Shown piece after piece: positions 16,507 through 25,092 of a stretch of 64,000 nt of DNA (position 1 is its first letter; each line of letters opens with the position of its first letter). A model generated the notes under the pieces. That model saw only the letters and a list, made by a program, of their open reading frames with translations. It was not told the origin of the DNA and did not search any database. This stretch comes from Roseivivax sp. THAF197b (GTDB lineage: Bacteria; Pseudomonadota; Alphaproteobacteria; Rhodobacterales; Rhodobacteraceae). The position numbers were made by a program, and so were the translations under genes. The stretch spans positions 1,849,501 through 1,913,500 of the forward strand of contig NZ_CP045318.1 of assembly GCF_009363255.1 (NCBI RefSeq), in the 5' to 3' direction.

Positions 16507-17592
16507 TTACCCTTTCCAGACCGAGGCGGGCACGAAGACCCGGCCTTCCGCCAGTTTGCGGGCGGTGCGCAGAAGGCCCGCGGATTTCAACTCGAACCCG
16601 TCCGTGTCGTCATAATCGACGAGCACTTCGATGGTCCCCGAGGGATGTTCCAGCACCACGTTTGCCGGGCTTTCCTCGGGGCGGATCAGCAGACCGTCTG
16701 CCACGGTACCCGGCGTCAATGTGCAGGAGGCCAGGCATTGCGAGCCGGTGACGGCCATGCTGGGATGCGTGTTCCACGGCATGAAATACCGCGTGGCAAT
16801 GGTGCCGCCGTCGCGTGCGGGGGCCAGCAGCCCGAATTTCGGCGTCACGGATTTCGAGACATCGCCCATGCCCATGCGGGCACCGGCCTCGAGGCGGATC
16901 GCCTCCATGCGGGCGAAAAAGGCGGTATCGGCATCAAGCTCCGCCGCGCTTTCGTAGCCGGTGAGGCCGAAATCCGCAGCGCGCGCGATGACGATGGGCA
17001 TGGCGACATCCATACAGGTCACCTCGATGCCGTCGATCTCGTCCCGCAGGTTTCCCGTGGGCAGGAACGCTCCGGTCGAGGAGCCGACCACGCCCATGAA
17101 ACTTAGACCGATGGGCGCAGCCGTGCCGGGCACGCTCGCAATGGCGGTATCGCCCTCATAGGTCAGCGCGCCCTGCGGCGTCTGCACCCGCGCGAGGACC
17201 CGCGCGCCGGTATTGACCGCGCGGATCCTGATCTCGGTCTCATCACCCGACGGCGTGATCAAACCCATCTCGATCGCGGCGGGCCCGACGCCCGACAGGA
17301 CGTTTCCGCAGGTCGGCTTGAAGTCGACAAGCCTTTCGGTGACCGAAACCTGCGCGAAGAAGTAGTCGATATCGGCCCAGTCGTCGTCCGACACCGAGAG
17401 CATCGCGACCTTTGTCGTCACTGCCGCCCCGCCGCCGATGCCGTCGATATTCAGTGGATGGCCCGCACCGAGGGCAGCCATCAGCACCTCGGCCAGCGTC
17501 TCGCGATCCTCGGGCAGATCGGCGCGGTTGAAATACGGGCCCCGCGACGTGCCTCCGCGCAGGAACAGGAAGGGGATGGCTGTCTGTGTCAT
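16507..17592 (-). CDS. PrpF-family isomerase (aconitate/methylaconitate isomerase-like)
   Basis: 361 aa, starting MTQTAIPFLFLRGGTSRGPYF; the F-(L/M)-R-G-G-T-S-(R/K)-G motif at residues 8-18 is diagnostic for the PrpF/4-oxalomesaconate tautomerase family, which has a diaminopimelate epimerase fold. Later TCGNVLSGVGPAAIE and MNWNTHPS-like segments are also typical. Members move a double bond in tricarboxylic acids. Beside TcuAB and TctABC it may interconvert trans- and cis-aconitate (inference). It lies 11 bases after the TctA-TctB stop and 4 bases before uspA, so it is operonic. Confidence 0.8.
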   Translation of the reverse strand: MTQTAIPFLFLRGGTSRGPYFNRADLPEDRETLAEVLMAALGAGHPLNIDGIGGGAAVTTKVAMLSVSDDDWADIDYFFAQVSVTERLVDFKPTCGNVLSGVGPAAIEMGLITPSGDETEIRIRAVNTGARVLARVQTPQGALTYEGDTAIASVPGTAAPIGLSFMGVVGSSTGAFLPTGNLRDEIDGIEVTCMDVAMPIVIARAADFGLTGYESAAELDADTAFFARMEAIRLEAGARMGMGDVSKSVTPKFGLLAPARDGGTIATRYFMPWNTHPSMAVTGSQCLASCTLTPGTVADGLLIRPEESPANVVLEHPSGTIEVLVDYDDTDGFELKSAGLLRTARKLAEGRVFVPASVWKG

Positions 17593-17603
17593 CACCGCCT
17601 CCC

Positions 17604-19634
17604 TCAACCCAGCGGCCATGGCAGATCGACCACGTCCTGCAGAAGCCCCGGCGGGAAGTCGCGATTGAGCGCACCGGCCATGACGCACATGAGCGCAATG
17701 CCCGCGGCCGTCAGGATCAGGGTCTTCTGCCAGGAGGCCTCCGCCCGGACCCGCAGGAACGCGATCAGGAAGCCCGTGAGTGCGAGGATGAAGCCCAGCA
17801 CATAGGTCGCTGCGATCAGCCCGGCAAACCACGCGAGCGTTCCCCAAAGCCCGTAGGGCGCATCCGCATCCTCGCCCGCAACCTCCTTGTCGGCGAAGAC
17901 CGCGTCGGTCTCGGGCCGGAGGATCATCTGCACGAGCAGGATAAGGCAGGCCGCAAGCGTGATGCCTCCGACGACGAGCGGCACGATCTTGTCGGTCATG
18001 TTGTAGTCGGGGATCATGTTGGCATTGATCAGCGCGGCCACGACGTAGGCCGAGATCACCAGCAGGAAGACGAGCGGTGCGCGCTTCGAGCCCGACTTCA
18101 CATCGCCCTCGGCCATGATCGACTTGGCCTGCCGGATGCCGAGCACGACAGAGACCACGGTGACGATCAGAAGGACGATCACGATGGGCGAGAACAGGTA
18201 ATCCATCCCCTCTTCGAAGCTCTTGCGGAAGCGGAAAGAGGCGATCTGGAAGGCCTGGTTCGAGAATTTCTCAACCGGGTTCGAGAGAACGAAGCCGATC
18301 AGGAAGGCCGGACGCGACCAGTCGAAGCGACGCAGGAAGATGCCAATGAGGCCGATCACGAAGAGCGCGAGGATATCCTCGAAATTCTGCCCGGACTGGA
18401 AGGCCGCGAAGCTGATCAGCATGAAGAGGAACGGCGCGAGGTAGGTGAAGCGGATCGTGGTGAGCTTCGCGATCCCCCCGGAGGCGGCGATGCACAGAAG
18501 CGTGCCCACGACATTGGCCAGTGCCAGCAGCCAGACGATGGAATAGGTGATGTCGAGATTGTCGCGCAGCATGTTCGGGCCGACCTCGATATCGCCGGAC
18601 CCAAGGAGCGCGATCGCCCCGATGAAGATCGCCATGGAGCCGGAGCCCGGAATGCCGAAGAGAAGCGTCGGCACCAGGCCGCCGCCTTCCTTGGCGTTGT
18701 TGGAGCTTTCGGGGCCCACAACGCCGCGGATCTCGCCCTTGCCGAAGTTCGATTTGTCTTTCGTGGTCTGCACCGCGTGGCCGTAGGCGATCCAGTCGAC
18801 CACCGATCCGCCGAGGCCGGGGATCACGCCCACGACCACCCCGATGAGCGAGCAGCGCACCGACAGCCACTTGTTCGCGACCCAGTCGCGGACGCCCTCG
18901 CCCCAGCCCGCGCCGAGCTTGGCATCCTTGGCGATGGACCGGTCTTGGCGCAGGAGGCTCACGATTTCTGGCACCGCGAAGATACCGAGGCCCACGATCA
19001 CCAGCTTCAGCCCGTCCGTGAGATAGGGAATGTCATAGCTCGCCATGCGCAGGCTGCCGCCCGCATCCGCCTCGCCGATCGTGCCGATCAGCATGCCGAG
19101 CCCCGCCGCGGCCAGGCCCTTCAGCGCCACACGGCCCGCAAGAACCGCGACCATGCTGAGCCCGAGGATCGAGATCATCAGCATCTCCGGCAGACCGAAG
19201 GCCAAGACCAGAGGCCGCGCCACGACGATGAACAGCGTCAGGAAAGTCGCACCCACGAGGCCGCCGAAAAGCGACGAGGTGAACGCCGCCGACAAGGCCC
19301 GCGCCGCCTGGCCCTTCTTGGCCAGCGGGAAGCCGTCGAGCACCGTCGCCTGCGACGCGGACGAGCCGGGGATGCCCATCAGGACCGATGCGAACGTGTC
19401 CGAGGTGGGCACGACCGCGACCATGCCGACCATGAGCGCGAGGCCGAGGACGGGATCCATGCCGAACATGAAGGGCAGCAGCAGCGACAGGCCCGCGATG
19501 CCGCCGAGGCCCGGAAACACGCCAACGGCAAGTCCCATGACCACGCCCAGAACGAGATACCCCAGAACGACGGGTTGCAGGATGAGGGCCCATGCCTGGC
19601 CAAGCGCAGGCAGGGCGGTTGCGAAGATGTCCAT
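17604..19634 (-). CDS. Tripartite tricarboxylate transporter permease, TctA-TctB fusion
   Basis: 676 aa. Residues 1 to about 500 are a large permease TctA, with the repeated signatures VFPGLGGIAGLSLLLP and VIPGLGGSVVDWIAYG plus GIPGSSASQATVLDG and GIPGSGSMAIFIGAIAL. Residues about 510-676 form a four-segment small membrane domain like TctB. The two are normally separate genes (about 500 and 150 aa); here they are joined. It transports a tri- or dicarboxylate delivered by the adjacent binding protein. It lies 78 bases downstream of tctC, with a hairpin between that probably lowers its expression. Confidence 0.88.
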   Translation of the reverse strand: MDIFATALPALGQAWALILQPVVLGYLVLGVVMGLAVGVFPGLGGIAGLSLLLPFMFGMDPVLGLALMVGMVAVVPTSDTFASVLMGIPGSSASQATVLDGFPLAKKGQAARALSAAFTSSLFGGLVGATFLTLFIVVARPLVLAFGLPEMLMISILGLSMVAVLAGRVALKGLAAAGLGMLIGTIGEADAGGSLRMASYDIPYLTDGLKLVIVGLGIFAVPEIVSLLRQDRSIAKDAKLGAGWGEGVRDWVANKWLSVRCSLIGVVVGVIPGLGGSVVDWIAYGHAVQTTKDKSNFGKGEIRGVVGPESSNNAKEGGGLVPTLLFGIPGSGSMAIFIGAIALLGSGDIEVGPNMLRDNLDITYSIVWLLALANVVGTLLCIAASGGIAKLTTIRFTYLAPFLFMLISFAAFQSGQNFEDILALFVIGLIGIFLRRFDWSRPAFLIGFVLSNPVEKFSNQAFQIASFRFRKSFEEGMDYLFSPIVIVLLIVTVVSVVLGIRQAKSIMAEGDVKSGSKRAPLVFLLVISAYVVAALINANMIPDYNMTDKIVPLVVGGITLAACLILLVQMILRPETDAVFADKEVAGEDADAPYGLWGTLAWFAGLIAATYVLGFILALTGFLIAFLRVRAEASWQKTLILTAAGIALMCVMAGALNRDFPPGLLQDVVDLPWPLG

Positions 19635-19672
19635 CGCACCGGCCTCCGGTTGTCGGAAGTGTCAGGAAAGAG

Positions 19673-19701
19673 GCGCGGTCCCGGGAGAGAGGGGACCGCG
19701 C
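19673..19701 (-). terminator. Intercistronic 10-bp hairpin between tctC and tctAB
   Basis: GCGCGGTCCC (19673-19682) and GGGACCGCGC (19692-19701) pair perfectly with a 9-base loop, 12 bases past the tctC stop. There is no T run. Such hairpins after binding-protein genes usually stabilise the upstream mRNA or act as partial terminators. Confidence 0.65.
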
Positions 19702-19712
19702 GGGCGATGCGC

Positions 19713-20789
19713 TTAGTTCAGCGACACGCCGTAGGCTTCTTGCAGCCAATTCTGCACGAAGGTCTTCGCTTCGTCCGACACCGTCGTGCCGGCCGTGGTG
19801 GCCTTCTGCGCGCCTTCGCCGACGAAGACGTCGTATTTGCCGACGCGCTTTTCGGCGATGGTGGCGAAGTCGTCGCGATTGCGGACGGCATCGAAGGCGT
19901 CAGAATAGGCCTGCGCCACGTCATCGGGCGTGCCTGCAGGCAGGAAGGCGATCTTCTGCACCGGGAAGCCCGCGACGAAGAAGGCTTTCCACGCGTCCCA
20001 GGCCTCGCCGGAGGTCGCGCAGCCATCAGTGGCTTCGCAGACTTCCTTGAAGGTCGGGATGTCGGGGAAGGTCGGGTCGCGGACAATGTTGCCATCGGCA
20101 TCCAGCGCGCCCCAGGTCATCATCGGCACGGCCTTGCCCTGCGCGACCAGATCGGCAGACGCACCGAGATAGCCCGAGGACGTCTGGTAGTCGATCGTGG
20201 CTTCGCCGCGCTCGAACATCAGGCGGCCGTCGCCGCGGCCCTTGATCCCGAAGACGGGCTCAACATTCATGCCGAGCATTTCCCAAGCCAGCAGCGGCAC
20301 GAGGTCGAGGCGCGTGGCGCCCTGGCTGCCATAGATGAAATCGGTCTCCTGAAGCGCATTGGCCGAGCCGTCGAAATTGGCGCCATCCTCGGCGTTCAGG
20401 TAGGCGACACCGCCCGTGCCCGAGGCCATGACGGGGGTCCAGTCGCTATACTCATAGCGCACGCGGGGATCGCCGAGAAGGAACGGGAACTGCGTGGAGC
20501 CGGATGTGCCGAACAGCAGCGTGCCGTCTTCATGCTCCTGCTCCTGGAACCAGTTTGCGCCCTTGGTCGAACCGGCACCCGGCATGAACTTGACCACGAC
20601 GGTCGGGTTGCCCGGCAGTTCTTCCGCCAGGAGCGGAGCGAAGAAGTTGGCCCATTTGGCCGACCCGCCGGTTTCCGAGAACGGGATCACCCATTCGATC
20701 GTCTTGCCGGAAAAGTCGACTTCGGCGGCGGCCGAAGACGCGAGAAGTGCAGCGGCGGCAACGGTACCCGCGAATGTCTTGATGGTCAT
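19713..20789 (-). CDS. tctC: Tripartite tricarboxylate transporter substrate-binding protein (TctC)
   Basis: 358 aa. A Sec signal peptide ends at about residue 22 (AAALLASSAAAE). The mature part has the Bug/TctC features: a WVIPFSETGGSAKWANFF start corresponding to the usual VPFPPGG...D loop, and VVVKFMPGAGSTKGANWF. GGAGG lies 6 bases before ATG 20789; earlier in-frame codons to 20948 lie in the divergent promoter region. It binds the carboxylate in the periplasm for the TctA-TctB permease. It is divergent from the tctD-tctE pair that probably controls it. Confidence 0.85.
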   Translation of the reverse strand: MTIKTFAGTVAAAALLASSAAAEVDFSGKTIEWVIPFSETGGSAKWANFFAPLLAEELPGNPTVVVKFMPGAGSTKGANWFQEQEHEDGTLLFGTSGSTQFPFLLGDPRVRYEYSDWTPVMASGTGGVAYLNAEDGANFDGSANALQETDFIYGSQGATRLDLVPLLAWEMLGMNVEPVFGIKGRGDGRLMFERGEATIDYQTSSGYLGASADLVAQGKAVPMMTWGALDADGNIVRDPTFPDIPTFKEVCEATDGCATSGEAWDAWKAFFVAGFPVQKIAFLPAGTPDDVAQAYSDAFDAVRNRDDFATIAEKRVGKYDVFVGEGAQKATTAGTTVSDEAKTFVQNWLQEAYGVSLN

Positions 20790-20884
20790 GATGTCCTCCC
20801 ACAGACCTGTGTATCCCGGACACGAGGCCCGGCGATAGGTTTGACTGTCCAAAGGGGCGAATCCCCTCCTCCAATGCGGGGAAC

Positions 20885-20915
20885 TTGCGGTCTCAACCTT
20901 GCGCGAAACTTGCGC
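20885..20915. promoter_or_regulatory. TTGCG direct repeats in the tctC/tctD divergent promoter region
   Basis: TTGCGC occurs at 20899-20904 and 20910-20915, exactly 11 bases apart, with a third TTGCGG at 20885-20890. Direct repeats one helical turn apart are the usual binding pattern of OmpR-family response regulators, and the site is 21 bases before tctD. Candidate TctD box (inference). Confidence 0.5.
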
Positions 20916-20935
20916 ATCGTGACAAAGTTTCGGGT

Positions 20936-21607
20936 ATGCGCATTGCAATCATCGAGGATAACGAAGCGCTCGCCACCGGGATTGCGTCCCGATTGCGGGA
21001 TCGCGGCCACGCCGTGGACCTTCTGCACGATGGGCAGGCGGCGGATGATTTCCTCAAGGTGGACGGGGCCGACCTGATCGTTCTCGATATCAATCTTCCG
21101 GGGCTGGACGGCCTGTCGGTCCTGCGGGCGCTCCGCGGCCGCGGCGATGGCACGCCGGTGATCCTTCTGACTGCGCGCAGCGAGACGGAGGAGCGGGTGG
21201 CGGGGCTCGATGCCGGGGCGGACGACTACCTGACCAAACCTTTCGAGATGGACGAGCTCGAGGCGCGGCTGCGCGCGATGGCGCGGCGCAAGAACCTCGT
21301 GTTTTCGGCGCGCGACCAGCTGGGCACGCTGACCTTCGACCGGACCAGTCGGCAGTTGATGGACGGCGACACGTCGCTCGATGTGCCGCGCAAGGAGATC
21401 GCCACCCTCGAATGCCTGCTCGAACGACGCGGCCGGATCGTCTCGAAGGCCCAGCTCCTGACCCATGTCTACGGCACCGGGGCCGATGTCGACGACAGCG
21501 CGATCGAGCCGCATGTCTCGCGGCTCAGGCGCAGGCTCGAACAGCACGGCGTGCGCATCAAGACGGCGCGCGGGTTGGGCTACATGTTGGACCTGTCCGG
21601 CCCATGA
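20936..21607 (+). CDS. OmpR-family response regulator (TctD-like)
   Basis: 223 aa. The receiver domain (1-115) has the acidic pocket IIEDNE, phosphorylation Asp51 in IVLDINLPGLDG, the switch Thr in LLTARS and Lys in DYLTKPFEM. The C-terminal winged helix (about 125-220) ends with the usual RRRLEQHGVRIKTARGLGYML. Its stop overlaps the kinase start (ATGA). By position and pairing it corresponds to TctD, the activator of the tricarboxylate transporter in Salmonella. It is divergent from tctC. Confidence 0.88.
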   Translation: MRIAIIEDNEALATGIASRLRDRGHAVDLLHDGQAADDFLKVDGADLIVLDINLPGLDGLSVLRALRGRGDGTPVILLTARSETEERVAGLDAGADDYLTKPFEMDELEARLRAMARRKNLVFSARDQLGTLTFDRTSRQLMDGDTSLDVPRKEIATLECLLERRGRIVSKAQLLTHVYGTGADVDDSAIEPHVSRLRRRLEQHGVRIKTARGLGYMLDLSGP

Positions 21608-22956
21608 CGGCATTGTCGCTTCGCGCGCGATTGTTCCTGCTGATCCTTGCGCCGCTCCTCGTCGTCTCGGTGCTGCTTGGCATCTGGCGCTACGAGGTGG
21701 CCAAGCGCACGGCGGAGGATCTCTTCGACCGCAGCCTGTTATCCGCGGCGCTCGCCATTTCGCGGGATGTCACGATCTCGGAGGGCGATGCGCTGTCCCC
21801 CAGCACCCGCGAGATCGTGTCCGATGCGGGGGGCGGCGAGATTTTCTATCATGTGACCGGTCCGGGCGGCATCTATGTCACCGGTTACGCCTATCCGCCC
21901 AATGCGCCCGGCAGCTCGGACAGCGACGAGCCCGCCTATTTTCTTGCCGATTACCGCGATGAGCGCGTGCGCGTGTTGCGCATGTCCGAAACGGTGAGCA
22001 TCGGCACCATGACGGGTCAGGCCGTGGTAACCGTCTGGCAGCGTCTCAGTGACCGCGCCGCCTTTGCAGCCACCCTTGCCCAGCGCGCCGCGGGTTTGAT
22101 GGCCGTGCTGATGCTGGCTCTCGCATTTGTGGTCTGGTTCGGCGTGCAGGTGGGCCTGCGCCCGTTGCGGGATCTGCAAAATGCCATCGAACAGCGTTCG
22201 CCCGACGATCTGCGGCGCATAAAGCGCCCGGTCCCGGTTGAGGTGGCGGGTATTGTCGGCACGCTGAACCGCCTCTTCGGGCAGGTCGCGCGCAATATCG
22301 AGACGCATCAATCCTTCATTTCCGACGCCGCTCACCAGCTGCGCAATCCGGCCTCGGCCTTGCTTTCCCTGGCCGAAACGCTGCCCGATATCCAGGATCC
22401 GAAGGCCCGCGAAAGACACCAGCGCGATCTGATCAAGGCGGCGCGCAAATCCGCGCGCTTGGCCGAGCAGCTCCTGTCGCTCGAGCGGCTGCGTTTCGAC
22501 GGACCGCGAGACTTCGCCACGCTCGATCTGAACGATGTGGCAGCCCAGGCCTGTTCCGATCTCGGTCCTGCGATCCTGTCCCGAGATCTCAGCTTCGAAT
22601 TGGTTCAAACACCCGAGCCTCTACGCGTTCAGGGTGACGCCGTTCTATTGGGCGAAGCCATTACCAATTTAATCGAGAATGCTCTTCAACATGGCGGGCC
22701 GGAGCTGACTGCAATCACCGTACGCACTTCCAAGGAAGATAAAAACGCCTGCGTCACCATCGAAGATGACGGTCGGGGCTTGCCAATGGACAAGGCCGCT
22801 CTTGCCTTTCGACGTTTCGGTCAACTCGAAGCGGGAGGCGGAAGTGGCCTCGGTCTCGCCATCGTGGACAACGTGGCGCATAGGCATGACGGTGAAGTTC
22901 ACCTTCTGGAGCTGCCGCGCGGCACAGCGATACAAATCAGCATACCCAGCGCTTGA
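21604..22956 (+). CDS. Sensor histidine kinase (TctE-like)
   Basis: 450 aa. A membrane segment at about residues 10-30, a periplasmic domain to about 160, and a second membrane segment (about 165-185, AGLMAVLMLALAFVVWFGV) are followed by HAMP, then the dimerisation box SFISDAAHQLRNPASALLSL with the phospho-acceptor histidine, N box NLIENALQHGG, and ATP-binding motifs DDGRGLP and GGGSGLGLAIV. It is translationally coupled to the response regulator. It senses an external ligand, presumably the carboxylate carried by TctABC. Confidence 0.88.
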   Translation: MTALSLRARLFLLILAPLLVVSVLLGIWRYEVAKRTAEDLFDRSLLSAALAISRDVTISEGDALSPSTREIVSDAGGGEIFYHVTGPGGIYVTGYAYPPNAPGSSDSDEPAYFLADYRDERVRVLRMSETVSIGTMTGQAVVTVWQRLSDRAAFAATLAQRAAGLMAVLMLALAFVVWFGVQVGLRPLRDLQNAIEQRSPDDLRRIKRPVPVEVAGIVGTLNRLFGQVARNIETHQSFISDAAHQLRNPASALLSLAETLPDIQDPKARERHQRDLIKAARKSARLAEQLLSLERLRFDGPRDFATLDLNDVAAQACSDLGPAILSRDLSFELVQTPEPLRVQGDAVLLGEAITNLIENALQHGGPELTAITVRTSKEDKNACVTIEDDGRGLPMDKAALAFRRFGQLEAGGGSGLGLAIVDNVAHRHDGEVHLLELPRGTAIQISIPSA

Positions 22957-23114
22957 GTCGTGCATTCCATGGGGAAGCATGCGGTTGGTGAGCTGGCAAG
23001 GCGGAGTGGACGCACACTACCAGTTCGCAGTCGGCTCGATTTCGCACTTGCAGCGAATGGCAGTTGTCGCAGGCTGCACCGCAGCAACCGAAGTTGCTGA
23101 CGAGTGACCGCAAA

Positions 23115-23137
23115 GGGCCGTCCTCGCGGGACGGCCC
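23115..23137 (-). terminator. Terminator of the small integrase gene
   Basis: GGGCCGTCC (23115-23123) and GGACGGCCC (23129-23137) form a perfect 9-bp stem with a 5-base loop, 7 bases beyond the integrase stop on the minus strand and followed by TTTG. The rest of 22957-23143 holds no gene I can support. Confidence 0.7.
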
Positions 23138-23143
23138 CGCCGG

Positions 23144-23776
23144 TCAGATCTCTACCGCCTCCGAAATCGCCAGGGCATCCTCAAGCTCGACACCGAGGTA
23201 GCGGACGGTGCTGTCCATCTTGGTATGGCCCAGCAGAAGTTGGACCGCGCGTAGGTTGCCGGTCTTCCGGTAGATTTGCGCGACCTTGGTCCGGCGCATC
23301 GAGTGGGTTCCGTAGGAACTTGGATCGAGGCCGATGGATGTAACCCAGTTGCGCACAAGCCGGGCGTACTGGCGTGTTGAAATATGCAGCCGTTCGTGGA
23401 AGCGTCCGGGCCAGAGGTGTTCCGACCCGATCATCGCCGGGTCGTCCAGCCATGCCGTGATGGACTTGCGGCTCCCCTCGGTAATCTCAAAGCGAACAGG
23501 GTGCCGGGTCTTGCTCTGGATGATCGAGGCCCGCTCCTTGACCTGGCCGGAGGCGTAGACATCGGCCACCCTGAGCTTGACCAGATCACACCCCCGCAGT
23601 TTGCTGTCGATGGCGAGGTTGAAGAGAGCCAGGTCCCTGTAATTCTTTGCGATCTCAAGACGAACGCGGATGGCCCACACATGCTTGGGCATCAAAGGTC
23701 GCTTCTGGCCTACGATACGGCCTTTGTTCCAGGCGGGGCGGCAGGCTCGAATGGCAGGTAAGTTCGCGATTGTCAT
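23144..23776 (-). CDS. Short tyrosine recombinase (integrase), 210 aa
   Basis: Nearly all of the protein is catalytic domain. The conserved Arg is in DSKLRGCDLVKLRVADV, a lysine in IIQSKTRHPVRFEI, then GTHSMRRTKVAQIY (HxxR), LLLGHTKMDSTVRYLGV (GH and Tyr). There is no separate N-terminal core-binding domain, so it is much shorter than phage integrases (about 380 aa). Such stand-alone short integrases are common in alphaproteobacteria, often on plasmids or islands. GGAGG lies 8 bases before ATG 23776. It is followed by its own terminator and lies next to an IS remnant. Confidence 0.85.
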   Translation of the reverse strand: MTIANLPAIRACRPAWNKGRIVGQKRPLMPKHVWAIRVRLEIAKNYRDLALFNLAIDSKLRGCDLVKLRVADVYASGQVKERASIIQSKTRHPVRFEITEGSRKSITAWLDDPAMIGSEHLWPGRFHERLHISTRQYARLVRNWVTSIGLDPSSYGTHSMRRTKVAQIYRKTGNLRAVQLLLGHTKMDSTVRYLGVELEDALAISEAVEI

Positions 23777-24446
23777 GGCGGTTCCTCCGATCCACCACGC
23801 CCTGCCACAACACCAACCCGACGTTGGCACCAGAGCATATCATCGAAAGGTGCGTTCGCAGAGGAGGTCTGGAAAGAGCCCAAACTTTCTCCGCTGGCCG
23901 TAGAATGCTTCGCCGTTTCAGCCTGGGCGCGTCTGTCGCGAGCGGCCCGTAGCGGACATTCGCTGCACCGCTATCTTCGAAATTCGCGAGCCCAACGTGC
24001 GACTACGTTTCGCGCAGAGAGACCTCCGCTACTTCCGCCTGGCTGTTGGCCGGTCGTCTCGGACCAATGCATCCATTGCAAGATGTTGGCCTGCGATGTA
24101 GCGGCATACGACGATGGCCTGCATGGCCTCTTGTAGTCGGGCTTCACAATTTGGCTCGCTTCTAAAATCGTTGAACGCCGACATAAAGAGTCACCCGGCT
24201 TTTCCTCAGGCAAGATGAGAATTTGACCAGAGTACTCGCAGCACGACAATTTTGGCCTTAAATTCAAAGCCGAAGCGGTTAGGATCGCTCTTCTCCCAAA
24301 AGAAGTAAGATTCTGTGCTGCGTAGAAAGAAGCTACGCGAGTAACTCAACTTACCAGGCGGTGCCGCGTCCATTAAGATATTTAGATATTCGAAGCTCGC
24401 CAGATGAGATACAGCGAGCCTTCTGTTCTGTGCCCTACAACGCAGA
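23777..24446. other. Intergenic, no supported gene
   Basis: Several overlapping short frames on both strands, none with a ribosome site or family signature. Base composition drops to more AT-rich after 24200, consistent with inserted DNA. Confidence 0.4.
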
Positions 24447-24773
24447 ATGCGTCAGTGCGTTCGGCTTGGCTTTTCTGCTCTTCGGCTCTTCGGCTATCGT
24501 GTCATCGCACTATTCATTGGAACTGATGGCGTATTGGGTGACAGTCTTACAAATTACGATGTTGTGCTCCAACTTTTGCTGATAGTGGAGTTTGTGTTTA
24601 TTGCAGTGCGCTTGGCAATAATCCTTACTTCCCGATCTAAGGGTGCAAACGAACCGCCGGACCAATCGTCACCCAAAACTCTTGCGGACCTAAATGCCCG
24701 GCAAACACCTGCACAGGCTCTCGACCGCTTGCTCAAACAGGATATGATCGCAGGTGTTGCAACGACCGATTGA
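24447..24773 (+). CDS. Possible small membrane protein (108 aa)
   Basis: A hydrophobic segment at about residues 38-60 (YDVVLQLLLIVEFVFIAVRLAIIL) is followed by a polar C-terminus. There is no clear ribosome site and no family. It ends 17 bases before recognisable transposase sequence, so it may be a chance frame or a truncated gene cut by the IS. Confidence 0.3.
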   Translation: MRQCVRLGFSALRLFGYRVIALFIGTDGVLGDSLTNYDVVLQLLLIVEFVFIAVRLAIILTSRSKGANEPPDQSSPKTLADLNARQTPAQALDRLLKQDMIAGVATTD

Positions 24774-24789
24774 AAACGCCCGACATCTC

Positions 24790-25065
24790 TCCATTCACGA
24801 CACCGAGCGCCTGGCCGAAGCCGGGATCGAGCCGCCCGTCGGCAGTGTGGGTGACAATTATGATAATGCGTTGGCCGAGACGATCAGTGGTCTGTTCAAG
24901 GCCGAGGTCATCCACCGGCCTAACCGATGGCGCAATTTAGAGGCCATTGAATACGCCACGCTGTGGTGAGTGGGCCGGTTCAACAACCGTCGACTGCTGC
25001 AACCCGTCGGAAACATTCCGCCACCAGAGGCTGGAGCCAATTTCTACGCAGCTCTGGAAAGAGCG
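24790..25065 (+). pseudogene. IS3-family transposase OrfB remnant (3' end)
   Basis: The translation contains TERLAEAGIEPPVGSVGDNYDNALAETI and then WRNLEAIEYATLW, stop, VGRFNNRRLLQPVGNIPP. This is the well-known C-terminal third of IS3-type transposases (residues around the last catalytic Glu). The TGA at 24967-24969 interrupts the frame where the family has W-V, and everything upstream (orfA and two thirds of orfB) is gone. It runs up to the end of the inositol operon. Confidence 0.85.
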
Positions 25066-25092
25066 ATAGGCCTCCGACATAGCCGAGGCGCC

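Noticed and set aside
17586..21077. Very long (1163-codon) plus-strand open frame
   Set aside because: It is antisense to the PrpF, TctA-TctB and TctC genes, rich in Arg, His and Asp as expected from the opposite strand of GC-rich genes, and has no domain or ribosome site.
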